Shown here piece by piece: positions 53,163 through 61,598 of a stretch of 64,000 nt of DNA (its first letter is position 1; each line of letters opens with the position of its first letter). A model generated the notes under the pieces. The model ran no database searches, was not told the DNA's origin, and worked only from the letters and a program-made list of their open reading frames with translations. The stretch spans positions 186,001-250,000 of the forward strand of contig NZ_SLWV01000002.1 in the NCBI RefSeq assembly GCF_004345705.1, read 5' to 3'. The translations under genes and the position numbers were made by a program. Source of the DNA: Marinisporobacter balticus (GTDB lineage: Bacteria > Bacillota > Clostridia > Peptostreptococcales > Thermotaleaceae).

Positions 53163-54512
53163 TCAAGATAAATTCACCCGATACGTTTGATTGATTTTCA
53201 CTTCTCTTTCTTGCATTTTCTTGATTTTCCCAAAACTATCCTTTATCACAATTTCCATTTCTCCACTTTCATTTGGCACATATTCAACATAACATTGTTC
53301 TGTTGAAAAACCTACTAAAACAATCCATTTTAATTTTTCATTGTATCTTTCTACATAAACACCCTCTACTTTTTTTATCCCATCATATAAAATTCCCCCC
53401 TCTTCTACAGCAGATTTTATCAGTAAATCTCCTGAACCACTTACAAGAATACTGATATAATTTTTAATAAGTTTATCACTACTTCGATATGCATTATTTT
53501 CATTAATTCTTAGTTTTTTTCTAATAACAAAGGTACATCGATTCAATATATCTGCATGTGTTCCTTCAAACACATAAGCGTCTCCTTCCACTCTAAATAC
53601 ACTCCTTAACATAACGGTTCCATCTCCTTCTGTTGACTTTGACGCTGCAACAACTTTTCCAACCATCCATCTATTCCCTTGGTTTTGGTACCGTCTATCT
53701 ACTTGTAAGTAATTGTTTGTTTCAATTCCTTTTCCTGCAATTAAAGTAGTTTTTATTTTTCTTCGCTTCAGCAGATATTCATTTTGATTTAATTGATCTA
53801 AGAATTCATTTTGATATTGCATCTTTTCATAAGGAATATATCGCATCTTTCCATCTTCATCTAAAAAATAAAGATAATCACCATAACGATAGCTAGGCAA
53901 AAGATCTTTTACACTTTTCAAATGATTGTGGATCATCTCCATATCATTCTCAGCATTATAAAATTTTCTTAAAATCCATAAGTATCCTTCTAAAATCGTT
54001 CTAAAAATATTTGATTTTATATTTTTTTCGTAAGGAAGCTTTCCTTCTGCCCAAAAATAATATGCATTTACTGCCCCTGCATTGGGTGTAGCAATCATAA
54101 TGAGTTGATCCACATCATAGCCATATTGTTGGCTTTGGATATAAGCTCTTGATACAAGCCCTCCCATACTATGACAGATAATATCTACTTTTTTACTCCT
54201 GCCTTTTCTCTTTGCTTCGTTTATTATACGCTTTAAATAATGCTGTGCACAAAATGTACATTCCTTTCTCCAATCATAAAATGCAATAAATAAATCTTTA
54301 TCTTTTTTGTATCCTAACTCCTCAATGCTACGAATAAATGGTTCATATACAGGTGCTGACATACCAAATCCCCAATCTCCTGTTCCTGGAATAATGGTTT
54401 CCCCCATAGAACCATATAATCCTGGTACAAATACAATTGGATTCTTTCTTTGTTTATATCCATTCCTCCTTATCCATTTCAACATACCCAAAGTAGTTAA
54501 TAACGGATACAT
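53163..54512 (-). CDS. Alpha/beta-hydrolase, LCAT/PGAP1-like lipase or esterase
   Basis: A 449-residue hydrolase. NPIVFVPGLYGSMG (residues 24-37) forms the oxyanion region and the nucleophile elbow is IICHSMGGLVSRAY with Ser115. IATPNAGAVNAYYFWAEG follows, and a late His candidate lies in FEGTHADILNR. The last 100 residues look like a separate beta-rich domain (VEGVYVERYNEKLKWIVLVGF). No signal peptide is evident; the first residues are only moderately hydrophobic. Substrate is unknown. GGAGGTGAAG precedes the ATG. It is the last of three genes read from the VanW gene. Confidence 0.82.
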   Translation of the reverse strand: MYPLLTTLGMLKWIRRNGYKQRKNPIVFVPGLYGSMGETIIPGTGDWGFGMSAPVYEPFIRSIEELGYKKDKDLFIAFYDWRKECTFCAQHYLKRIINEAKRKGRSKKVDIICHSMGGLVSRAYIQSQQYGYDVDQLIMIATPNAGAVNAYYFWAEGKLPYEKNIKSNIFRTILEGYLWILRKFYNAENDMEMIHNHLKSVKDLLPSYRYGDYLYFLDEDGKMRYIPYEKMQYQNEFLDQLNQNEYLLKRRKIKTTLIAGKGIETNNYLQVDRRYQNQGNRWMVGKVVAASKSTEGDGTVMLRSVFRVEGDAYVFEGTHADILNRCTFVIRKKLRINENNAYRSSDKLIKNYISILVSGSGDLLIKSAVEEGGILYDGIKKVEGVYVERYNEKLKWIVLVGFSTEQCYVEYVPNESGEMEIVIKDSFGKIKKMQEREVKINQTYRVNLS

Positions 54513-54545
54513 ACTTCACCTCCAAATGTAATTTTTGAAAAGCAA

Positions 54546-54575
54546 AAAAGTTACCACGCTTTTGTCGTAACTTTT
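54546..54575 (-). terminator. Hairpin between the DUF2225 and lipase-like genes
   Basis: AAAAGTTAC and GTAACTTTT form a 9-bp stem with a 12-base loop, followed on the minus strand by TTTTTTGC. It probably ends the VanW-DUF2225 transcript. Confidence 0.75.
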
Positions 54576-54595
54576 CCTTTGTAATCTATATTTTT

Positions 54596-55291
54596 TTATT
54601 CATTCTGTTCTGCACCTTTTTGTTTCTTATATGCTTCCTTTGCTATTCTCCATTGTTCTCTTGCAAGGATATCTAGTTTCCGTTTTTGCTTAATTGCTCG
54701 ATTATTCACTGCCTTATTAAACCAATCAATCGCTTCATCATATTTTTCAAGTCTTCTATTTAATTCCCCTAATAAATAGATTAGTGAAATTTCATCAAGG
54801 TTTCCAATGGGTAAACGTTCATATCTAAAAGCTTCTTCAAAACAATCTATTGCATGTTTTAAAAAATCGAACTCTCTAATTTCTCCAATATATCTATATA
54901 ACCAACCCAACCTAAGACACAGCATCCCTAATATCCCTTTTTTTTGATTTAATAATTGTCCACATAGTATAGCAAGTTTATAAACTTCAATGGCCTGATA
55001 AACATTTCTTTCTTTTCCAAAGTCTCGTTGGACCCACCGATTAGAGACCTTTGCTATAATTACTTTTTTATCTTTAGGACTGATTTCTTGAAATACACTC
55101 TCGAAGGCAGTATATCCACAGTTAGGACATGTAAATACTGCATAGTATATTGGGTTTTCTCCATTATAGTATACACAAAAATCTGCATCCCTTTTCTCTA
55201 ATCTCACAGCAGAAGTTCTAACTTTTTTTGTACGAAAAATATTTTTACATATTGAGCAACATATCTCTTTATCGTATAATGCTTCAACCAT
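54596..55291 (-). CDS. DUF2225 zinc-ribbon/TPR protein
   Basis: A 231-residue protein. The N-terminal half holds two cysteine pairs (ICCSICKNIF near residue 11 and FTCPNCGYTAFES near 54), as in DUF2225, likely binding zinc. The second half (about 100-225) is helical and TPR-like, with GWLYRYIGEIREFDFLKHAIDCFEEAF and LGELNRRLEKYDEAIDWFNKAV. Function is unknown; in other Firmicutes the family appears near cell-envelope or sporulation genes. GAGGTG precedes the ATG. It follows the VanW gene by 60 bases. Confidence 0.88.
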   Translation of the reverse strand: MVEALYDKEICCSICKNIFRTKKVRTSAVRLEKRDADFCVYYNGENPIYYAVFTCPNCGYTAFESVFQEISPKDKKVIIAKVSNRWVQRDFGKERNVYQAIEVYKLAILCGQLLNQKKGILGMLCLRLGWLYRYIGEIREFDFLKHAIDCFEEAFRYERLPIGNLDEISLIYLLGELNRRLEKYDEAIDWFNKAVNNRAIKQKRKLDILAREQWRIAKEAYKKQKGAEQNE

Positions 55292-55351
55292 TTGTACACC
55301 TCATAAAATTCTATTTCATTTACTCTTTAAGCTTTGTTCTATCTCTTTTCA

Positions 55352-56782
55352 TTACAATTCATTTGGTTCTTCCATCAATTCTGATTCTTCTGGCTCTTGG
55401 ATATTAGATACTGCAGATTTTTTTGTTCCTTTTATAATAATTTGTTTTTGCGGTTTATAATAATCTTTTGAAATTTGTTTTCTTTCTAAAATTTTCCCTT
55501 TTTCATAAATATTGCTGTAGGTTGTAACCTTATATCCATTTCTTCCTTTTTGCTCTATTTTTTCTTCTCCTTCAGGTAAATTACTATCATATTTAATTTC
55601 TAAAGGCATTTTGATGACTTCATTTTCTTCAGATTGGATTTTTACAATTTTATTATCGGTTTTATGCCCATAGATCTTTACTTGCATCACGTTGTTTTGC
55701 ACATAACTTTCTATATAAATAGGATATGCAAACCTATTTTTAAATTTAAAATCTAATACACCATAAGAAACTGTGGCATCTCTACCCTTTGGTACATATG
55801 TAGAAGGAATCGTATGCTTATATCTTTCAACCATTTCTAAATTACTCAAAAGGGCAGCATTGTATAAAGTGCTAGACGCTTGGCATACGCCCCCTCCTAA
55901 TCCATCTACTAATTCTCCTTTAAATATTACGTGAGCCGTTTGATATCCCTGTTCTTTACTTCTTGGTCCTACAACTTCATTAAAAGAAAATACTTCTGTC
56001 GGCATTAATACAGTCCCATTCATTGTCTTTGCTGCCAACCTTATATTTTCTGTCCTACTTGCATTATTTGCATTAAATTTCGTACTATATGTTCCAAGTA
56101 AATCATGAATCGTACTTAAGCTTTCTGATGTGATTTTAGGAGAAATAGTTTCAACAGGAAGTTCCACTCGTATTTCATTTTGTATTTTATATGTTTTCAA
56201 TGCTTCCTCAAAAATTCCCTTTGTTTTTTCTGGATTTAACTGAAGACCCACTTCTTCATCTTGAATAAAAAATTGGCCATTTTTTTTCTTAATGGTTGCA
56301 TCTTTAGTCTGTTTATCAATGGCACATTGAATATCATATATAATAGCATCCAATTTCTCATGGTCATAAATAGGCGTTAAATTAATATCTTTTGCATTCT
56401 TAAATAAAGAAATAATGATTTGTAATCTTTCGAAATAATTTCCTTTTCTTCCTATATTATAAGCTTCATTCACAGCATTTGTATAATCATAATCATAACT
56501 TATATCACTGCCACTTGCATTCCAAGTCTTATCCCCATAAACAAAATGAATCTGTCCATCTGTTAGTAATTTATTAAAATGATTTTGGATTTTATTCTTT
56601 GCTTCTGTGGTAGATAATCCTCCAATATCTAAATTTTCTATGGTCACACCATCATGAATCGTGTCCCTATAAATTAAAAAAGACGCTATCGCTGTAGTTG
56701 AAATGAGAAAACTTAGTAAAACAATAATAAGTCCAACGCTAATATTTGATTTTTTTGTTTGATCTTTTATATTTGAGTTCAA
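55352..56782 (-). CDS. VanW family protein with peptidoglycan-binding-like domain
   Basis: A 476-residue envelope protein counted from TTG 56782, which has AGGAGGAGG upstream; longer starts run through that site. One transmembrane helix (about residues 15-35) is followed by an extracellular repeat region (DGVTIENLDIGGLSTTEAKNKI) like the PG_binding_4 domain of YoaR. The VanW domain (about 230-400) has FNANNASRTENIRLAAKTMNGTVLMPTEVFSFNEVVGPR and GGGVCQASSTLYNAALLSNLEMVERYKH. A short G5-like/Pro-Glu tail ends it. The biochemical role is unknown; cell-wall-related function is inferred. Confidence 0.9.
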   Translation of the reverse strand: MNSNIKDQTKKSNISVGLIIVLLSFLISTTAIASFLIYRDTIHDGVTIENLDIGGLSTTEAKNKIQNHFNKLLTDGQIHFVYGDKTWNASGSDISYDYDYTNAVNEAYNIGRKGNYFERLQIIISLFKNAKDINLTPIYDHEKLDAIIYDIQCAIDKQTKDATIKKKNGQFFIQDEEVGLQLNPEKTKGIFEEALKTYKIQNEIRVELPVETISPKITSESLSTIHDLLGTYSTKFNANNASRTENIRLAAKTMNGTVLMPTEVFSFNEVVGPRSKEQGYQTAHVIFKGELVDGLGGGVCQASSTLYNAALLSNLEMVERYKHTIPSTYVPKGRDATVSYGVLDFKFKNRFAYPIYIESYVQNNVMQVKIYGHKTDNKIVKIQSEENEVIKMPLEIKYDSNLPEGEEKIEQKGRNGYKVTTYSNIYEKGKILERKQISKDYYKPQKQIIIKGTKKSAVSNIQEPEESELMEEPNEL

Positions 56783-57118
56783 ACGTCCTCCTCCTTTCTT
56801 ACACATATAAGCAAGCCTATCCAACTAAAATTTTGTAAAAGTTGCTTACTTAGTTTTCTTTTATTCTATTTTATTATGCTATAAAACCCTATATTACTAA
56901 TATACATATTTATTTACTAAAATACTATATTATTACATATTCAAATTTTCATTTCTCAAGTAACCTTTTTATCGTACATGCATAATATGTAGTGGACATA
57001 GGTCCACTGTTCGTTTTTCCCCTTTTTATTCTCAGAGGGAGTCCGCTCCTTCTCTTTTTTTTTAAAGGAATATATTTAGTTTTTTCACATATACTATTAG
57101 CAGAGAATAAGTTTTTAG
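56783..57118. other. Intergenic region with tandem hairpins before the initiator tRNA
   Basis: About 335 bases without a gene. On the plus strand AGTGGAC-ATAG-GTCCACT (56994-57011) precedes a T-rich stretch, and AGAGGGAG with CTCCTTCT (about 57032-57051) is followed by nine T residues. Both look like terminators, yet no plus-strand gene lies upstream in the region. They may end a small RNA or reduce transcription into the tRNA. On the minus strand the region should hold the promoter of the VanW gene, which I could not single out. Confidence 0.5.
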
Positions 57119-57193
57119 CGCGGAGTAGAGCAGTGGTAGCTCGTCGGGCTCATAACCCGGATGTCGTAGGTTCAAATCCTACCTCCGCAACCA
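57119..57193 (+). tRNA. Initiator tRNA-fMet (CAT)
   Basis: A full cloverleaf with encoded CCA. Anticodon loop CTCATAA reads CAT. The 5' end CGCGGAG faces CTCCGCA, giving an unpaired C1-A72 position, and the anticodon stem has three G-C pairs (GGG/CCC); both are marks of the initiator tRNA rather than elongator Met or Ile. The T arm is GTAGG-TTCAAAT-CCTAC. The tRNA stands alone, convergent with the FtsA-like gene. Confidence 0.95.
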
Positions 57194-57225
57194 AAACCCT
57201 TCTTATCTATGCTATTCTTTCTTTA

Positions 57226-59247
57226 TTATTGCCAATAGATTTCTATTTTGTCTCCATCTTTTATTGTATCCGTATAATTTATTTTTTCTCCATTTAATTG
57301 CATAAATAAATTGCCTTTCACTTTTGTTCTATCAAAATCGAAATAGTCAAATATATCTACAAAAATCAGGGGTCTTTCTTTCTTTGGTATATCAACGATC
57401 TGCTCATTGATTAAAACTTGAATTTTGCCATCTTTTTTATTCTCATTTATATGCACATTTTTCTTATCATTGTTTTGTGTCAGCATTTGTTTTCTCTCAT
57501 GAGTAATAATTTTATCCTTATGATGTAAATTAAAATCTTTCCCTACCTCTAATCCATTGACATATACATCATAATCTGCTTCATGCATATTAAATCTTTT
57601 TAGAATTTCTTCCACTGTATGAATCTCAACAAAAGTAATTTTGTCTCCTTCTCTTATCTCATATTCACTAGAAACCTCTTTTTCATTTATAAATAATTTA
57701 TTAATCAAATTTATATCTAAGCCGTTAAAATTCACAAAATTTATATCTTTTACTAATTCTTTTAATGTACATAAGGCATCAATTCCATCAGTAGCTGTTT
57801 CGATTTTAATCTCATCTTGATCCTTAATTTCTCCATCCAGACTCGTAAGTTTTCCATTTAAATAGATCTTTGCTGGTTCTCCAACCCCACCTTTTATGTT
57901 TTTTAGCTGTCCATTCACATAAATATTTAAACTCTTACCCCTTCTTGCAATCAGTTTTTTTGCATTCATTCCTGCTTTAATCAGCGCATCCGATACAAGC
58001 AGTTTTTTTGCATAAAATAATTTTATAACTTGCTCATTTACGCGTATTTGCATAAAATTATATTCTCTATCTTTTATGCTAATCATACCAATCCCAATAG
58101 GTGTTATAAATTCAGGCCCTTCAAGTTTTTCACATCGAAATTCAATACCTTCAATAATCTCAGTACCTCTCACTACAACTCTTTCTTGTTTCAATTCTAA
58201 TTTACTCGCTAAATGTTTTGTTAAAGTAGGAATTTGACTTCCGCCACCTATACAAAATACCGCACTAGGTGATTTTCCATTATATTCAATGACTTTATTT
58301 ACAATCTCTGATGCAATATTTTCAATGACATGCGCAATTTTTTCTACAATTTCTTCTGTGCTCATCTTATAAGAAATCCCTACAATATCTTCAAAGGTAT
58401 GACGCTCTTCTTTATTCAATCCTATTTTTAATTTTTCTGCAGTATCAAAATCTAGTAAAAATTCTTTTGCAATTGCCTCTGTAATCTCATCACCTGCTAC
58501 AGATGCCATTGCAAAAGACACAACCGTTCCATCCTTTGTTATTGCAATATCTGATGTACCTGCACCTATATCAATTAACGCCAAATTTAATAATCTTAAT
58601 TTAGGGGGAATTGCAACATGAATCGCTGCAATAGGCTCAAGGGTTAGATGTACAACTTCTAATCCTATTTTATGCATAACTGTATATAAGCTATCTACAA
58701 CAACATATGGCAAAAATGTACCTAAAACATCTGCATCTATTTTATCACCCCTATGTCCTTTAAGCGATGTAATTATACTGTCATTTAAATAATAATTTAC
58801 AACTGTATGTCCTACACAATAATATTTTATATCCTTACTATTATTATTTTCATCCAGCATTTCTTGTGCCTTTTGTATGGCTTCGATCTCCAAACTATGA
58901 ATCGTAGTTTGATCAATTTCCTTTGTGGCATCAATTTCTCTGCTTGTTCGAACACGACAAGTTTTAAGAGCCCTACCAGCAGCCGCGATCGCTACTTCTG
59001 TTAGTTTAAATCCTGTTCTTTCTTCAAGGCTTTCTTTTACTTCTTTCGCAACACATGCTACCTTTTCAATATCATGTATTTGCCCATCGTACATGGCACG
59101 ACTTGCGTATTGCATAATTTCAACATCAATAACGATAAACTTCTCTGCTTCTTTTTTCCCTATAATCCCCACCACACTTTTTGTACCAATATCTAATGAA
59201 AAAATAATCTCCTGCGTACTTATTTGGGATAATGTGGATTCTATCAT
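57226..59247 (-). CDS. FtsA/PilM-like actin-family ATPase with long C-terminal extension
   Basis: A 673-residue protein. Residues about 10-390 are an actin-like ATPase of the FtsA class: SLDIGTKSVVGIIG (phosphate 1), an SHS2-type segment (VAIAAAGRALKTCRVRTSREID), ALIDIGAGTSDIAI (phosphate 2), VAGDEITEAIAKEF and FCIGGGSQIPTL. FtsA proteins are normally about 410-420 residues and end in an amphipathic helix. Here about 270 further residues hold several similar short units (IYVNGQLKNIKGG, IYLNGKLTSLDGEIKDQDEI, LFINEKEVSSEYEIREGDKI, MQLNGEKINYTDTIKDGDKIEI), suggesting repeated small beta-rich domains. ATG 59247 has AGAGGTG. Whether it acts in division is unknown. Confidence 0.85.
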   Translation of the reverse strand: MIESTLSQISTQEIIFSLDIGTKSVVGIIGKKEAEKFIVIDVEIMQYASRAMYDGQIHDIEKVACVAKEVKESLEERTGFKLTEVAIAAAGRALKTCRVRTSREIDATKEIDQTTIHSLEIEAIQKAQEMLDENNNSKDIKYYCVGHTVVNYYLNDSIITSLKGHRGDKIDADVLGTFLPYVVVDSLYTVMHKIGLEVVHLTLEPIAAIHVAIPPKLRLLNLALIDIGAGTSDIAITKDGTVVSFAMASVAGDEITEAIAKEFLLDFDTAEKLKIGLNKEERHTFEDIVGISYKMSTEEIVEKIAHVIENIASEIVNKVIEYNGKSPSAVFCIGGGSQIPTLTKHLASKLELKQERVVVRGTEIIEGIEFRCEKLEGPEFITPIGIGMISIKDREYNFMQIRVNEQVIKLFYAKKLLVSDALIKAGMNAKKLIARRGKSLNIYVNGQLKNIKGGVGEPAKIYLNGKLTSLDGEIKDQDEIKIETATDGIDALCTLKELVKDINFVNFNGLDINLINKLFINEKEVSSEYEIREGDKITFVEIHTVEEILKRFNMHEADYDVYVNGLEVGKDFNLHHKDKIITHERKQMLTQNNDKKNVHINENKKDGKIQVLINEQIVDIPKKERPLIFVDIFDYFDFDRTKVKGNLFMQLNGEKINYTDTIKDGDKIEIYWQ

Positions 59248-59567
59248 CCTTTGCACCTCTTTCGACTTTCATCTCTCTACTTTTTTCACACATTTACATT
59301 ATATTCTTCATTTTTTTACAATTTCCTCTTTTATAAATAGTTGTTCTTTACATATTTTTCATATGAAACGTAGACATTTTCTAATCATTTATATCAAAAA
59401 ACTAGAAAAAACCATAGAACAATAAGTTCTACATTTTATATTTTTGACTTTATGGTTATTCCTTTAAGAAGTTCCATTCATTTCCTAAGCCATATATATG
59501 ATAGAAATATGATCACACTAGAACATTGTGCTTTTAAATGTTTTCTAAACAGAGCAACTCTCTAAAT
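59248..59567. other. Intergenic region between the FtsA-like gene and nth
   Basis: About 320 bases, AT-rich. On the minus strand TAGAAC-TTATT-GTTCTA followed by TGGTTTTTT (about 59434-59411) may terminate nth. The rest should contain the promoter of the FtsA-like gene. I see no open frame or RNA motif. Confidence 0.45.
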
Positions 59568-60197
59568 TTATTCTGCTTGATTAAAATATTTACATTCCCT
59601 ATTGATAGGACAAATTTCACATTTTGGCTTTCTCGCGATGCATAGATTTCTTCCATGAAAGATGAATAAATGATGCGCTTCAATCCAGTCCTTCTTTGGA
59701 ATATTCTTTTGAAGATCCTTTTCTGTCTGTAGAACATCTTTAGCATTCGCTAAACCAATTCTATTACTCACCCTAAAAACATGGGTATCTACTGCAATAG
59801 TAGGTACATTAAATGCATTTGCTAATACAACATTCGCTGTCTTTCTTCCTACGCCATGTAAAGATACTAAATCATCAAACTTACTAGGTACTTGCCCATT
59901 ATATTCTTCTATCAACATTTTTACTGTTTTTAGAATATTTTTAGCTTTATTACGATAAAGTCCTATTTTTCTAATTTTATCTTCTAACTCTGGTATGGTT
60001 AGTTTTGAAAAATTGTATACGGTTGGATAATCTATAAATAATTGCTTTGTAACCTCATTTACTTTTTTATCTGTTGTTTGCGCAGATAATATCGTCGCCA
60101 CTAAAAGTTGAAAGGGTGTATTGTAGTTTAATTCACATTTTACATTAGGATATTCTTTATTTAATAATTCTAATATTTTTTTAGTTTTAATATTCAT
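59568..60197 (-). CDS. nth: Endonuclease III (DNA glycosylase/AP lyase)
   Basis: A 209-residue base-excision repair enzyme acting on oxidised pyrimidines. The helix-hairpin-helix LVSLHGVGRKTANVVLANAF contains the catalytic Lys (about 120), and the catalytic Asp (about 138) is in VDTHVFRVSNRIG. The C-terminal iron-sulfur site shows the spacing C-x6-C-x2-C-x5-C (CIARKPKCEICPINRECKYF). A 70-residue frame in another phase over the same DNA is a shadow. It is a single gene. Confidence 0.97.
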   Translation of the reverse strand: MNIKTKKILELLNKEYPNVKCELNYNTPFQLLVATILSAQTTDKKVNEVTKQLFIDYPTVYNFSKLTIPELEDKIRKIGLYRNKAKNILKTVKMLIEEYNGQVPSKFDDLVSLHGVGRKTANVVLANAFNVPTIAVDTHVFRVSNRIGLANAKDVLQTEKDLQKNIPKKDWIEAHHLFIFHGRNLCIARKPKCEICPINRECKYFNQAE

Positions 60198-60210
60198 AGT
60201 TTCTTCCTTT

Positions 60211-60309
60211 CTATAGCATCTCTATATCTATCTTAATAATTTCTACCCTATTATCCTGTTCAATAAACTTTATAATATTATCTACCATTTGGCAAGCACA
60301 CCTTCCCAT
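60211..60309 (-). pseudogene. Short thioredoxin-fold-like fragment upstream of nth
   Basis: A minus-strand frame of 32 codons runs from ATG 60309 to TAG at 60211. It reads MGRCACQMVDNIIKFIEQ and continues to VEIIKIDIEML. A CxC pair before a helix and then a VEIIKID strand resembles the active-site-to-strand part of a thioredoxin fold. It lacks the rest of the fold and has no good ribosome binding site. It may be the remnant of a thioredoxin-like gene or a chance frame; confidence is low. Confidence 0.35.
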
Positions 60310-60395
60310 ATAGTATGTCTATTTTCCTTGTTTACTTATCATTATTTAAAACAGATTCGTTTTAGAAAATTAATTCATTTTTTACAATTTTTTTC

Positions 60396-60424
60396 TTGAC
60401 GTAAACACCATATATATATAACAT
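60396..60424 (+). promoter_or_regulatory. Promoter of the RND efflux genes
   Basis: TTGACG (60396-60401), 17 bases, TAACAT (60419-60424). The TetR-type operator starts 18 bases after the -10, so a bound repressor would block early elongation or open complex formation. Confidence 0.6.
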
Positions 60425-60441
60425 TTAAGTTGAAAATATAT

Positions 60442-60455
60442 TGACCGACTGGTCA
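60442..60455 (+). promoter_or_regulatory. TetR-family operator
   Basis: TGACCGACTGGTCA is an inverted repeat (TGACC, 4 bases, GGTCA), extended by a further GTC that makes a second overlapping half-site (GACCGACTGGTCAGTC). Repeats of the GACCGACNGGTC kind are bound by many AcrR/QacR-like regulators of efflux genes. It lies between the promoter and the ribosome binding site of the membrane fusion protein. No tetR gene is in the window. Confidence 0.75.
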
Positions 60456-60471
60456 GTCTTGGAGGGATAAA

Positions 60472-61587
60472 ATGTGTAAGAAAATCGTTTTAGTATTTGC
60501 AGTAATATTATTGGTAACTATGACTATAACAGGCTGTGGAAAAAAGCAACCAGCTATCGCTAAAGAAGAACCATTAATTCGTGTTCAAACAGCTATAGTT
60601 AAAAAGCAAGATTTAACACTCAAAACAACATTATCAGGTAAAATTAGACCCATCGAAGAATCTAGTATCGTTGCAAAAACGCCTGGAAAAGTAATGAACG
60701 TACATGTTGAGATTGGAGATCGCATTCAAAAAGGAAATGTACTCTTTGAACTTGATCAAAAGGATATACTCAATACGGTTAAAAGCGCAGAAGCTTCTTA
60801 TGCTGCTACGCTTGCAAACTTAACGCTTACACAAGAGACAGTCGATCATAATCTGAAAAATCACGAAAGAAATAAAGCCTTATACGAACAAGGCGCCATT
60901 TCAGAACAAGTATTTGAAGATTCAGCCCTTAAAGCATCTACAGCTCAGTTAGAACAAGTAAAAGCGCAAGTAGAACAAGCAAGGGTAACTCTTGAAAATG
61001 CCAAATCACGTCTTTCAGATTGTATTGTATCGGCCCCTATTTCTGGTTTTATTACTTCTGTTGACATCAGTAGCGGAGAAATAGCTTCATCTGGTATGTC
61101 TGCTATCACCATTGCAAATTTAGATATAGTCCTTATCGAAACTTCGATATCAGAGCATCTCATTAATAAAGTGCATACAGGAGACGAAGTAGATGTACTT
61201 GTTAAATCAGCAAGTAATGCATCTCTAAAAGGAAGAATTTTTGCCCTATCTCCATCCCCTACAAAAAATGGGCTTACTTATCCTATGAAAATTTCTCTTG
61301 AAAATAAAGATACTTTAGTGAAAGCTGGAATGTTTGCAGAAATTAGCATTGTCTCTGATAAAAAAGAAAATATCCTTATTATCCCATCTGATTCTGTAGT
61401 CGTAAAAAATGGGAAGGAAGTAGTATTTGTAGTCCATGATCATCAGACCCAATTACAAGAAGTATCACTTGGAATTGATAATGGTAAAGAGGTTGAAGTA
61501 ACAAATGGCTTAAAAGAGGGCGATCTAATTGTCATAAAAGGTCAAAATTACTTAGAAAATGGCAATAAAGTACAAATCATTAAATAG
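60472..61587 (+). CDS. RND efflux periplasmic-adaptor-type lipoprotein (membrane fusion protein)
   Basis: A 371-residue lipoprotein with signal peptide and lipobox ITGC (Cys22). The HlyD/AcrA-like order is visible: lipoyl half GKIRPIEESSIVAKTPGKVMNVHVEIGDRIQKGNVLFELDQ, a coiled-coil hairpin (about 90-175, ending EQVKAQVEQARVTLENAKSRL), the second lipoyl half IVSAPISGFITSVDISSGEIAS, a beta barrel and a membrane-proximal VVVKNGKEVVFVV. It links to the RND pump encoded 11 bases downstream. In Gram-positives it works at the outer face of the membrane. GGAGGG precedes ATG 60472. Confidence 0.93.
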   Translation: MCKKIVLVFAVILLVTMTITGCGKKQPAIAKEEPLIRVQTAIVKKQDLTLKTTLSGKIRPIEESSIVAKTPGKVMNVHVEIGDRIQKGNVLFELDQKDILNTVKSAEASYAATLANLTLTQETVDHNLKNHERNKALYEQGAISEQVFEDSALKASTAQLEQVKAQVEQARVTLENAKSRLSDCIVSAPISGFITSVDISSGEIASSGMSAITIANLDIVLIETSISEHLINKVHTGDEVDVLVKSASNASLKGRIFALSPSPTKNGLTYPMKISLENKDTLVKAGMFAEISIVSDKKENILIIPSDSVVVKNGKEVVFVVHDHQTQLQEVSLGIDNGKEVEVTNGLKEGDLIVIKGQNYLENGNKVQIIK

Positions 61588-61598
61588 GAGTTGATACG

